From positions 62,001-126,000 of the forward strand of contig NZ_LXGN01000005.1 of assembly GCF_009372255.1 (NCBI RefSeq): a stretch of 64,000 bases of DNA. The letters are read 5' to 3'. The notes under the pieces were generated by a model, which was given only the letters and a program-made list of their open reading frames with translations, was not told the origin of the DNA and searched no databases. A program made the position numbers and the translations under genes. Below are positions 31,554 through 40,760 of this stretch, piece by piece (the stretch's first letter is position 1; each line of letters opens with the position of its first letter). Source of the DNA: Acinetobacter guerrae. Lineage in GTDB: Bacteria; Pseudomonadota; Gammaproteobacteria; Pseudomonadales; Moraxellaceae.

Positions 31554-32924
31554 ATGCAGACTTCTTTCACTAAACTCTGGCAGATTTACCATGACCAACC
31601 TCTGAGTACGAGGATGTCATGGAGCATTTCGATTTTCAGTATTATTTTACTGATTATCATTGGAATTTCTGCCTATCGTATTGCCCTTGAAGAATCACAG
31701 GAAGTAATCAATCGGCAAATGCAAGAAATGGCAGAATTTCTGGATAAAAATAATCTTTCAAACCGACTTTCCCACTTTGATCCTAAAGCCAGATATGATG
31801 AAACTGATGTTTTTATCGATATCATTCCCAAAAAAGAACTTGAGAAATTAAGTCAGCAACATAACTATCTTTTACCCTATTCAACTTCGGCTCACTTTTC
31901 TAAACACAAAACCTCTCGGGGTGAATTAAAGATTTATGTATTGCCTCTCCCCGATAAGCAAATTCAAATTAGTCAGCTCATTAAAGTCCGACGTCATCTG
32001 GCAGAAGAACTGGCATTTAATATGCTCATTCCATATCTGTTATTTATGCCATTTGGAATTTATGCGGTTTATCGCCTAATCCGTCATCACTTAAGATCCA
32101 TTGATGAATTAAGCGTGACCTTTGCACAGCGGAATTATCAAGATTTATCAGAAATTCACGTCAAGGATTTACCCATTGAGCTTACACCTGCCATCAATGA
32201 GTTAAATTATTTGTTTAAAAGAATTGAAACCGCCCAAAAGCAACAGCAACTTTTTGTTGCTAACGCTGCACATGAATTAAGAACGCCTTTAACAGCATTG
32301 AATCTGCAAAGTTCACTGCTGATGAAGACACAGCGAAATAGTTCAACATATAACGAAAACTTGAGCGACTTAAGACAAAGTCTGAATAGAATGACGCATC
32401 TGGTCGAGCAATTAATGTCTTTGGCACATCAGGAAGTACAACAGCATGAACCTTTGGAAAAATTGAATTTGATTGATGCTACTCGCCGTAGCGTGGGACA
32501 ATTACTAACCAATGCACATCACAAAAATATTGATATACAAGTAGAAACTCAAAATTCGCAAGAACAGCTAGATATATTGGCAACGAGCAATGCTCTAGAT
32601 AGCATTTTGATCAATTTGATTGATAATGCAATTAAATATAGCCCAACACAAAGTCTAGTATTGATTAAATTGTATCTTGGTGAAGATAAACAATGTTATG
32701 TTGAAATTCACGATAGTGGTAATGGCATCGCCCCAGAACAATATGATCATGTCATGCAACGCTTTGTTCGCCTGACAGAAACGCAGCATCAAGCGATTGG
32801 CAGTGGACTGGGATTATCAATTGTACAGTCAGCTTTACAGGCGATTGATGCAAGCTTACAACTAGACAGTTCAGAACTATTAAGTGGTTTAAAAGTGACT
32901 TTGAGCTTTAAACAATCAAATTAA
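31554..32924 (+). CDS. pmrB: PmrB-like sensor histidine kinase (copy 2)
   Basis: MSWSISIFSIILLIIIGISAYRIALEESQEV; FVANAAHELRTPLTALNLQ; NLIDNAIKYSPT. Confidence 0.92.
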   Translation: MQTSFTKLWQIYHDQPLSTRMSWSISIFSIILLIIIGISAYRIALEESQEVINRQMQEMAEFLDKNNLSNRLSHFDPKARYDETDVFIDIIPKKELEKLSQQHNYLLPYSTSAHFSKHKTSRGELKIYVLPLPDKQIQISQLIKVRRHLAEELAFNMLIPYLLFMPFGIYAVYRLIRHHLRSIDELSVTFAQRNYQDLSEIHVKDLPIELTPAINELNYLFKRIETAQKQQQLFVANAAHELRTPLTALNLQSSLLMKTQRNSSTYNENLSDLRQSLNRMTHLVEQLMSLAHQEVQQHEPLEKLNLIDATRRSVGQLLTNAHHKNIDIQVETQNSQEQLDILATSNALDSILINLIDNAIKYSPTQSLVLIKLYLGEDKQCYVEIHDSGNGIAPEQYDHVMQRFVRLTETQHQAIGSGLGLSIVQSALQAIDASLQLDSSELLSGLKVTLSFKQSN

Positions 32925-32981
32925 TCAAAATCACATATCTTACACATTAGAAAAATAGAACTAAAACCACACATTTTGGCA

Positions 32982-33956
32982 TTAATAGGTTTCAGCCAAT
33001 TTTAAATCATCTTGATGTAGTGGGTTAATCTCAATACTGGCATGTACAATTTCTTCATGAACGGATAAAGCCTGTTTGATCTGTTTAGGGGTTAACAATG
33101 AATTGGCTGTTTGAACTGACAAAATGCAGGCAAATTTCCCTTTCCCGACTTGCCACACATGCAAGTCATTAAGCTTAATCGTACTATCAATCTGCTCAAT
33201 CACTTCTTTGATTTCTTCTACTACAGGCTCTTGCATTTCAGCGTCCAAAAGAATTTTACCAGTTTGTCGGATTAAGCCCCATGACCACTTTGCTACAAGA
33301 ACTGCACCTAAAATCCCTAGCACTGCATCTAAAAAATTCCAGCCAAAATATTTACCTGCAAATAAAGCGACAATTGCCAGTACAGAAGTAGCGGCATCGG
33401 CAACGACATGGATAAAAGCGGCTTTTTGATTTAAGTCCTGATGCTCGTGATGATGTGAATGATCATGGTCGGCATGGTGTTGGTGTGAATGATGATGATG
33501 TGAGTAATCATCATGTAAGAGCCATGCACAGATCAGATTAACCATTAGACCCACCACCGCAATCCAGATGGCTTCGTTATAATAAATAGTGACTGGATTG
33601 AATAACCTTTCGATCGAACTAAAACACATTACCAATGCAACCACCATCAACAATATGGCGCTGCTATAACCTGCCAGAACTTCGATCTTCCAGCTTCCAA
33701 AACAAAATCTAGAATCTTCTGAATAATAACGCGCAGCACGATATGCAAGATAAGCCAAACCAAGTGCCACCATATGAGAACTCATATGCCAGCCATCTGC
33801 CAATAACGCCATTGAGTTAAATATCATACCGCCAGAAATTTCAGCAATCATCATGACACCTGTCAGTATGGTCGCCCATAGAATTTTCTTTTGCGCTAAT
33901 GGATTGCCTTTATCAAATTGATGATGATGTTTGTCTAGTAAAATATTATTCGTCAT
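32982..33956 (-). CDS. Cation diffusion facilitator, DmeF-like (Co/Ni/Zn class)
   Basis: Six-TM CDF; NSMALLADGWHMSSHMVALGLAYLAY; His-rich loop DDYSHHHHSHQHHADHDHSHHHEHQD; HVVADAATSVLAIVALFAG. Confidence 0.9.
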   Translation of the reverse strand: MTNNILLDKHHHQFDKGNPLAQKKILWATILTGVMMIAEISGGMIFNSMALLADGWHMSSHMVALGLAYLAYRAARYYSEDSRFCFGSWKIEVLAGYSSAILLMVVALVMCFSSIERLFNPVTIYYNEAIWIAVVGLMVNLICAWLLHDDYSHHHHSHQHHADHDHSHHHEHQDLNQKAAFIHVVADAATSVLAIVALFAGKYFGWNFLDAVLGILGAVLVAKWSWGLIRQTGKILLDAEMQEPVVEEIKEVIEQIDSTIKLNDLHVWQVGKGKFACILSVQTANSLLTPKQIKQALSVHEEIVHASIEINPLHQDDLKLAETY

Positions 33957-33970
33957 TTTTTTAGAAATCC

Positions 33971-33993
33971 AATATACTCCCCCAGAGTATATT
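33971..33993. promoter_or_regulatory. RcnR/CsoR-type operator in a divergent promoter
   Basis: AATATACTC-CCCCA-GAGTATATT, perfect 9-bp inverted repeat around a C-tract; resembles the TACT-(C/G)n-AGTA RcnR-type site. Confidence 0.75.
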
Positions 33994-34013
33994 TAAATTA
34001 TTTGAGTTCGTCT

Positions 34014-34274
34014 ATGAGCCATCTGCATGACAACCGCAAAATCTTAAATCGCATTAAACGTGTACAAGGACAAATGAATGCCATACATACATCCATGACC
34101 AATGAAGATGTTTCTTGTATCGCCGTATTGCAACAAGTGGCTGCTATCCGTGGCGCAATCAATGGTTTAATGAATGAATTGGTAGAACAGCATCTAAAAA
34201 TGCATGTTCTGGAAGATCAATACAATGAACAGGAACTAGAAAAATTTCTGGAAATCTTAAAGAAGTACAACTAA
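34014..34274 (+). CDS. Metal-sensing transcriptional repressor, CsoR/RcnR/DmeR family
   Basis: MSHLHDNRKILNRIKRVQGQMNAIHTSMTNEDVSCIAVLQQVAAIRGAINGLMNELVEQHLKMHVL. Confidence 0.92.
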   Translation: MSHLHDNRKILNRIKRVQGQMNAIHTSMTNEDVSCIAVLQQVAAIRGAINGLMNELVEQHLKMHVLEDQYNEQELEKFLEILKKYN

Positions 34275-34430
34275 AACTCTTATGGCATAGAATTATTTTT
34301 TATCAAGTTTAAAATATTTTCTCATCCGCTTAGTTCAGTTATTTTTACTTTATCAATCTGAACCGAAGCATTGTTTAACGTGGTTTATGCTAAGCACCAA
34401 GACCCGATGAGAAATCAATCCAAAAAATAT

Positions 34431-34465
34431 AAAAATCTTTTAAGAACTCAACTTAAAAGATTTTT
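34431..34465. terminator. Terminator hairpin downstream of the oprD-like gene
   Basis: AAAAATCTTTTAAG-AACTCAA-CTTAAAAGATTTTT, 14-bp perfect stem. Confidence 0.8.
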
Positions 34466-34471
34466 ATTTAC

Positions 34472-35818
34472 TTAGAAAGAATAACGATAATTAAGCATAA
34501 ATCGATGTTGATCCCAGTCTTTACGTGTCATGCCATTTATTTTTTCACCTAGATTGCCCTGATCAAATTTCGACTCATAATGCAAATATGAATAGCGTAA
34601 GTCTAAATTTTTTATCATCGGCAAACTATAACTAAAAGTCAGATCATAAAAACGCTCTTTTCCTTCAATATCACTGCTGATGTTACTTTGATGTGCGCCA
34701 AAGCCATAAATATATTTTGCCTCTGTTTTTAACCCTTTCACATGATCTTTCCAATCGTATTTAAGTCGAAGGGCGATAGCCGTTTCATCATTATTGGTAA
34801 AGTCAGGTCCAATAACGGAAGACGTTGGAAAAGGATTTGTCCCATGATCTTGTGTAAGTATATTGTTGCGATCAGAACGTGTGGAAAAATTATCTTCTAT
34901 CCAAAATCCATCAAATTTAGAAATCGCCGCACCGACTTCCAGAGAGTTACGAACCCAATTAACATCTATAAAATAACCATTACCTCGATTGTTCAACGGT
35001 TGTCCTTTTACACAATCCAAATCAGCTTCAGCACCACATTTAAATAAATCACCATTATCACGTGAAAAAAAAGCACCGCTACTTAAAATCCAAGTCATAT
35101 TTTGAAATGGCAACTTATATTGAGCAGTTATTCCATATTTTTCGATGTAATCATGGCTTGTTAAATATTCAGCGCTAATGTTCCATTTTTGATATTGATA
35201 TTTTGCCCCCAAAATCCCGACATAAGAAATATGCTCATTACTGTCTGTCACCAGTTTTTCAAATGTGTCCATGCTTCGCGGTTTCCAGCGATCATAATAG
35301 GCAATATAGCTTTGTAGATGATCCGTCACTTTAAATTGACCACTTGCGCCAGAAAATGTATCGGGTACAGCACGATTATTGGTGCTTTTGAGGAGTAAAG
35401 AGTCGTGTAATTGTCGTCCTAACCTAATCTCACCCACTTCACCAAGTTTTGCCTTGAGATTAAACTGCCCTAAAGTGGCAAAGTTTTGTGCCAACTTACC
35501 GTTGTTTTCCACTTCTAAAAGTTGGGCTGTTGCTTTGCCTGAATCAAATAATTTAGTGACTGCATAAAGAGAAGCATCAAATCCAATACGATCCCACAAA
35601 TAAATAGAACGATAGTTCAACTCCATTCCAAGCGCACTTTGTTCGTAACCAACTTTAGATGGATTTGGATTTAAAAGTGTTGCATGGGCGATACCTTCAT
35701 CATTCCAATATCGCGTATTCAATTTTAATTCTAGGCTACCGAATTCTGACGGAAGCTGTGCATAAGCGTAATTACAAAAAATCAGACTCACGGCTCCACA
35801 TAACACATATTTATGCAT
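34472..35818 (-). CDS. OprD family outer-membrane porin
   Basis: Signal peptide; LELKLNTRYWNDEGIAHA...AKLGEVGEIRLGRQLHDSLLLKSTNNRAVPDTFSGASGQF; terminal ...RFMLNYRYSF. Confidence 0.88.
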   Translation of the reverse strand: MHKYVLCGAVSLIFCNYAYAQLPSEFGSLELKLNTRYWNDEGIAHATLLNPNPSKVGYEQSALGMELNYRSIYLWDRIGFDASLYAVTKLFDSGKATAQLLEVENNGKLAQNFATLGQFNLKAKLGEVGEIRLGRQLHDSLLLKSTNNRAVPDTFSGASGQFKVTDHLQSYIAYYDRWKPRSMDTFEKLVTDSNEHISYVGILGAKYQYQKWNISAEYLTSHDYIEKYGITAQYKLPFQNMTWILSSGAFFSRDNGDLFKCGAEADLDCVKGQPLNNRGNGYFIDVNWVRNSLEVGAAISKFDGFWIEDNFSTRSDRNNILTQDHGTNPFPTSSVIGPDFTNNDETAIALRLKYDWKDHVKGLKTEAKYIYGFGAHQSNISSDIEGKERFYDLTFSYSLPMIKNLDLRYSYLHYESKFDQGNLGEKINGMTRKDWDQHRFMLNYRYSF

Positions 35819-35896
35819 TTAAAATTTCCTTTTTTTAGCATGAATAAGGGCTTTGCCTAACAAGATCGTTAGGCAATTTTTATAGAAAATGAAGAA

Positions 35897-37300
35897 TTAA
35901 GGAGAGAGTTTTTCGAGAACTTGACCTTTGGTTTCAATAGCAAACCAGAAAGTCACCAGTCCACCAACCAAAGCGACTACAGCAAGAACACTAAAGACAT
36001 ATTGGATTCCATAACCGCCGACCACTAAACCCACCATGACTGGTCCGATGGCAGAGCCTGCACGTAACCATGCGGTACTAAAACCAATTCCCATGGCACG
36101 AAGCCGTGTTGGATAAAGCTCTGCTGCATAGAGATACAAAGAAAATGAAATCGTTTGCAAAATGGCGTAACTTAAGGTCGCAAGAATCACCACTTCCATC
36201 GCAGATTTTGCGCCCAATACAGATAGACTCATTAACGGAATTACAGCTAAGAAAAATGCAGCACTGTACCAAGGTCGACGTCCAACTTTATCAATCATTA
36301 ATGCACAGATAATCGAGGCAATCACACCAACACCAGATGTAATCCAACCATAGCCCAGACTGGTTTGTAAGGATAAACCGAAGTGTTGTTTATATAGAGA
36401 TGGTAGCCAAGTGATCATGGCGTTATTGACCATATATACACAGAACCACATTCCCCAAAGGGTAAAAGTACGCTTGCGGTAAATTCCTTGAAACAGTTCA
36501 CGCCAATCTGTTTTTGCCATTGCTTGAGGATTAATATCTCTCACTACAGGCTCTGGTAATGTCTTACCACTTTTGATTGCACCATTTTCAAAGATCTTGA
36601 CGACTTTATCTGCTTCATCAAAACGTTTTTTTGAAGCCAGCCAGCGTGGAGATTCAGGTAAGAAAAATCTTAAAGGGATCACCAATAAAGATGGAATAAG
36701 CCCAACAATAAACATGACTTTCCAGCCGTAAATCGGCATCAAGAAAAATGCTGCCATTCCAGCAAACATCAATCCCATAGGAAAAACAACTTCATAGAGC
36801 AAGAAAAATTTTCCGCGTTTTTCAGCACCAATAAACTCATTGATATAAGCACTGGCAACAGGAACCTCGCCCCCTGTCCCAACACCTTGTAAAAAGCGGA
36901 AAACTAAAAGTGATAATCCGCTCCATGCAAACAGACAGGCAATATCCATTGCTACAAACAACATAATGGTAAAAAACAACACCCTTAAGCGTCCAACTTT
37001 CTCGGCAAGGGAACCAAAGAAAATAGCACCCACCAGTTGCCCCACATAACCTGCTGCAATAATTGCACCGACATATGCAGGTGTTAGATGCCATTCTGAA
37101 ATTAATTGTGGCATTGCAAAGGCAATTGCCAGAACAGTATAAGCATCAAAAAAAGTTGCTATACCAATGGTAATTCGCATGAATTGCAAACGCCGAGTAA
37201 CAGGCAGTCGCTCAAGTCTGGCAATAATTTCTGCATTTTTTTGATGATGACTAATTGGTTCTACATCCGCTAGATTTGTCATCTCCATTCTCCTTATCAA
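35897..37300 (-). CDS. MFS transporter (metabolite:H+ symporter type)
   Basis: FFGSLAEKVGRLRVLF, FLQGVGTGGEVPVASAYINEFIGAEKRGKFF, PESPRWLASKKRFDEADKVV. Confidence 0.92.
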   Translation of the reverse strand: MIRRMEMTNLADVEPISHHQKNAEIIARLERLPVTRRLQFMRITIGIATFFDAYTVLAIAFAMPQLISEWHLTPAYVGAIIAAGYVGQLVGAIFFGSLAEKVGRLRVLFFTIMLFVAMDIACLFAWSGLSLLVFRFLQGVGTGGEVPVASAYINEFIGAEKRGKFFLLYEVVFPMGLMFAGMAAFFLMPIYGWKVMFIVGLIPSLLVIPLRFFLPESPRWLASKKRFDEADKVVKIFENGAIKSGKTLPEPVVRDINPQAMAKTDWRELFQGIYRKRTFTLWGMWFCVYMVNNAMITWLPSLYKQHFGLSLQTSLGYGWITSGVGVIASIICALMIDKVGRRPWYSAAFFLAVIPLMSLSVLGAKSAMEVVILATLSYAILQTISFSLYLYAAELYPTRLRAMGIGFSTAWLRAGSAIGPVMVGLVVGGYGIQYVFSVLAVVALVGGLVTFWFAIETKGQVLEKLSP

Positions 37301-37427
37301 CTACATTCCTCGTAGTTTTTGTTATTTATCTCGCAACCACCTGTCGCAAAAGATTCGTATGTTTTTTTATCATTATTTTTAAGCGACATACCCGATTTTT
37401 TGCTTCAGGCAGCGTACAGGAAAAAAA

Positions 37428-37447
37428 GGCTAGCGTATATGCTAGCC
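37428..37447 (-). terminator. Terminator downstream of the dapA-like gene
   Basis: GGCTAGC-GTATAT-GCTAGCC followed by a T7 run on the minus strand. Confidence 0.75.
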
Positions 37448-37457
37448 CGTATGCGAT

Positions 37458-38402
37458 TTAAGCAACCGCTTGTTTTAAATCAACCTTGCCAATTCCAGCT
37501 TGACGCATAGCTTCATGGATTTCTTGTTCAGCACCCTCCGCCAAAGGAAGTAATGGCGAACGAACTGTTGCATGATCTAAAATACCTCGCGCGACCAAAG
37601 CATGTTTGAGTGCAACTGTACCTTCCATGTGTGAACCACGATGATAAACATTGCGGGTTACAGGTAAAAGTTGGTCGTGAATAGCACGTGCTTTAGCATA
37701 ATCTTTTGCCTTACCTGCATTGATCAATTCAATCAACAGTTCAGGTGCAATATTGCCATAGCCAACCAACGCACCATCTACATCAAACATGGTATGCAGC
37801 AAATATTCATCATGACAGGTCAAAACTTGTAAATCTGGACGTTCACGGCGAATAATTGGAATCTCAACATCCCAGCGACGCATATTACGCACACCGTTTT
37901 TCATGGCGAATACGCCTGGTTGTGCTGAAATATCGAGCAAAGTCTCTAAATCATACGTTGCTTTAGTGGCATCTGGGTATTGGAATAAAATCGATGGTAA
38001 ACCACTTTCTTCATAGATGGCTTTATAGCGATCCTGTGGAGCACCTTTCTGATAACCAAAACGCAACCAACCATGTGATGGATAAATCAAGCCTGCCGAT
38101 GCACCTGCACTTACTGCACGTTTTGCTTCTTCTGCTGCAACCGAAGTTCCCTCAAGCGTAATACCTGCGATTACGGGAATTTTATCATCGACAGATTTGA
38201 CAAAACTTTCGATGACTTGCATTTGTTCTTTTTGAGATAAAAAAGTTCCTTCTCCCGCATGTCCTAAAACAACAAGACCTTTCACACCATCAATACTACC
38301 TAGCCATGAACCTAAGCGTTGAATAGCATCGTGGTCAACTTGACCATCACGGGTAAAAGGCGTTACAGGTGCTGGGGTTAATCCGCGTAAATCTAAACTC
38401 AT
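37458..38402 (-). CDS. Dihydrodipicolinate synthase (DapA) family protein, catabolic type
   Basis: LTPAPVTPFTRDGQVDHDAIQRLGSWL...VLGHAGEGTFLSQKEQMQVIE...VIAGITLEGT...ILFQYPDATKATYDLETL...VFAMKNGVRNMRRWD (class I aldolase TIM barrel). Confidence 0.85.
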   Translation of the reverse strand: MSLDLRGLTPAPVTPFTRDGQVDHDAIQRLGSWLGSIDGVKGLVVLGHAGEGTFLSQKEQMQVIESFVKSVDDKIPVIAGITLEGTSVAAEEAKRAVSAGASAGLIYPSHGWLRFGYQKGAPQDRYKAIYEESGLPSILFQYPDATKATYDLETLLDISAQPGVFAMKNGVRNMRRWDVEIPIIRRERPDLQVLTCHDEYLLHTMFDVDGALVGYGNIAPELLIELINAGKAKDYAKARAIHDQLLPVTRNVYHRGSHMEGTVALKHALVARGILDHATVRSPLLPLAEGAEQEIHEAMRQAGIGKVDLKQAVA

Positions 38403-38585
38403 GATCGTACTTCCTATACAGTGTAATTAAACATTCTCTTTTTGAATTTAATCTGATTCAGAACAGGTTTTAGAGAACATGACTGGAGTATAGGAAGCCA
38501 GCGGTTATGTGAGAATTCCCAATTCTTGAATTTCAGTTATACTAAAAATGTATACCCAATAAATAATACGATTTAGGACAAATCG

Positions 38586-39476
38586 ATGAATTATGATTTA
38601 TGGAAAATATTTCTAGATGCCGTTGAACTTGGTAGTTTGAGCAAAGTTGCAACCTTACATAACAGTAACCAACCACAAATTAGTCGGCAGATGAATGAAC
38701 TGGAAACACAATGCGGCGGACGGCTATTTAATCGTACAGGTCGTGGCGTGGAGCTCACCGACTTGGGGCAACATCTATTACCTAAAATTCGCTCGTGGTT
38801 AAACGTCACAGAACAACTCAACAATGAGATTTTACATTCCACCGATACCCCTATTGGCACCGTTAGAATTGCAAGTTTGCCTTCAACGGCTCATCCGCTT
38901 CTCACCACACTTTATCAAGTACTTAAACAAAAATATCCATTAATCAAATTGTCCGTACGTGAAGGTCAAGGGGTACATTTAGAAAAATGGCTGGAAGATG
39001 GCAGTGTCGATCTCGCGATTCTCTATCGTTTTAATCCTACGCCAAAACAGGGAGATATTTATTTAACAGAAGCAGATACTTATCTGGTGGGATGTCATGC
39101 GGATGCTTTAACTCAATCTAAAGAAATTCAATTTAAAGAAATAACTCACTTGCCTTTGGTGACTTTCTGCCGTCCGAGTAACTGGCGAAACTTTTTAGAC
39201 CATATGGCATATGAACACGGGCTTGAACTTAATATCGTATTTGAAGCAGATTCCATTAGCTTACAAACTCATTTGGTTTCAACTTCAGGCATTTATACCA
39301 TGCTTGGGCCTCAAGCATTGATGAAAGCTTCTCAATATACACCGATTCAAGCCAGTAAAATTATAAGCCCCGAACTGAAACGTTATATTTCACTTTCACT
39401 TTCCAAACATGGATATTTAACACCTGCATGTAAGGCAGTCATGGATGAGATTAAACTACTCAGTTATTTACTCTAA
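38586..39476 (+). CDS. LysR family transcriptional regulator
   Basis: LWKIFLDAVELGSLSKVATLHNSNQPQISRQMNELETQCGGRLFNRTGRGVELTDLG HTH. Confidence 0.94.
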   Translation: MNYDLWKIFLDAVELGSLSKVATLHNSNQPQISRQMNELETQCGGRLFNRTGRGVELTDLGQHLLPKIRSWLNVTEQLNNEILHSTDTPIGTVRIASLPSTAHPLLTTLYQVLKQKYPLIKLSVREGQGVHLEKWLEDGSVDLAILYRFNPTPKQGDIYLTEADTYLVGCHADALTQSKEIQFKEITHLPLVTFCRPSNWRNFLDHMAYEHGLELNIVFEADSISLQTHLVSTSGIYTMLGPQALMKASQYTPIQASKIISPELKRYISLSLSKHGYLTPACKAVMDEIKLLSYLL

Positions 39477-39544
39477 CAAAAAACTGTTTCAAACTTAGCA
39501 ATAAAAGAGTATTTCTATTTATAGAATCAATTAAACAGAAATAC

Positions 39545-39655
39545 TCACAACATATATTCCCAGATAATATAACCAATACCAAATCCTAAAAAAGCATAAA
39601 GTGTGATAATAAAAAATACAAAACTTGCTTTATTTTTTTGCTTTAAAAAACTCAT
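39545..39655 (-). CDS. Micro-ORF, 36-aa single-TM peptide
   Basis: MSFLKQKNKASFVFFIITLYAFLGFGIGYIIWEYML*, preceded by GGTGAAAGAG (SD-like). Below the ORF-track cutoff. Confidence 0.5.
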   Translation of the reverse strand: MSFLKQKNKASFVFFIITLYAFLGFGIGYIIWEYML

Positions 39656-39749
39656 CTCTTTCACCCTAATGGTTATCTATATAACGAGAATACAACTTTA
39701 AAAAAAATTGTATAAAAGATACAACTTCAAACAAACCTTTCACAAAGCA

Positions 39750-39905
39750 TCATTCATGTTTTACCAGAGCATTTTTTTGTTGCTGAGATGGCATATATTC
39801 AGGTTCATTACTAACAGCCAGATAGAAAAAAACAAGAAATAAGCATCCAAGTAAAATACTGATTCCGACTGTGATAAAAGGAAAATGCGATTTATCTTTT
39901 TGCAT
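39750..39905 (-). CDS. Small ORF, 51-aa single-TM peptide
   Basis: MQKDKSHFPFITVGISILLGCLFLVFFYLAVSNEPEYMPSQQQKNALVKHE*; upstream TTTAGGAGTACTCCTC carries an SD. 27 nt downstream of the 275-aa gene. Confidence 0.6.
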   Translation of the reverse strand: MQKDKSHFPFITVGISILLGCLFLVFFYLAVSNEPEYMPSQQQKNALVKHE

Positions 39906-39932
39906 GAGGAGTACTCCTAAAGACCTTTAGTG

Positions 39933-40760
39933 TTAAAAGGAAATAGTAGAATGGCGAGAGAGTTTGAGGATATTTTCATTTTGAATCTGTGTTTGAATAT
40001 ATTCCGAGTAAACTGAAATTTTTTCAAAAAGATGCTCTGAGTAAAACATATCTTCAATCAAATGATGTGCCTGTTTTTGACTAAAACCATGTGTCAGCAC
40101 CAGTAATTCTGCATTCATTTTAGAAAAATCGTGACAAAAATTTCGGTGCAACTCGTCTTTCACTTTAAAGAATAATTTCTTCTGATCTATTTGCTTGGTA
40201 TGAAAAGCAATATCATGAAATTGTGTCTGAACAAGATAAATTTCAACATCTAAAAATTGATTAATTTGATTTAAAATCCTAAAATCAATTTTCATTTTAG
40301 ATATAATAAATATTTTTGAGACATCAGCACGACAGATTGCTTTAATAAAACTTAAAAACAAAAAATCAATTTCATCTGCACATTCAAAAATATCCAGATA
40401 TAAGTTTAAACTTTCTAGTGCATGATCAATATTAACCGCATTCTTTGTTTTGACTTGATAATAAGATTCCAGCATATGAGTAATTGCTGCTGTTAATGGC
40501 GTAGTATAAATGGTTTTTTTATTTAAGTTGGACAGAATAATCGGAGAAAAAAGATAAGCAATATCAAAATCATCCCACCCAACTGCGGACTGAATAATAT
40601 AAACTGAACTATTAGAAGATAAACTTCTAAGGACTTTAGCACGTAAAATAGTTGCTTCAAGATTGACATATTTGTGTAGAAGCTGTTGTTGCATCTCTTG
40701 AGATGGCTGTTGCTCTAAAAAAATCTGCAACAGTTGATTGAGTTCTTCAGTCTTAAACAT
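39933..40760 (-). CDS. Hypothetical protein, no recognised family
   Basis: 275-aa ORF (MFKTEELNQLLQIFLEQQPSQEMQQQLLHKYVNLEATILRAK...); coherent coding composition, no family motif recognised. Confidence 0.75.
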   Translation of the reverse strand: MFKTEELNQLLQIFLEQQPSQEMQQQLLHKYVNLEATILRAKVLRSLSSNSSVYIIQSAVGWDDFDIAYLFSPIILSNLNKKTIYTTPLTAAITHMLESYYQVKTKNAVNIDHALESLNLYLDIFECADEIDFLFLSFIKAICRADVSKIFIISKMKIDFRILNQINQFLDVEIYLVQTQFHDIAFHTKQIDQKKLFFKVKDELHRNFCHDFSKMNAELLVLTHGFSQKQAHHLIEDMFYSEHLFEKISVYSEYIQTQIQNENILKLSRHSTISF

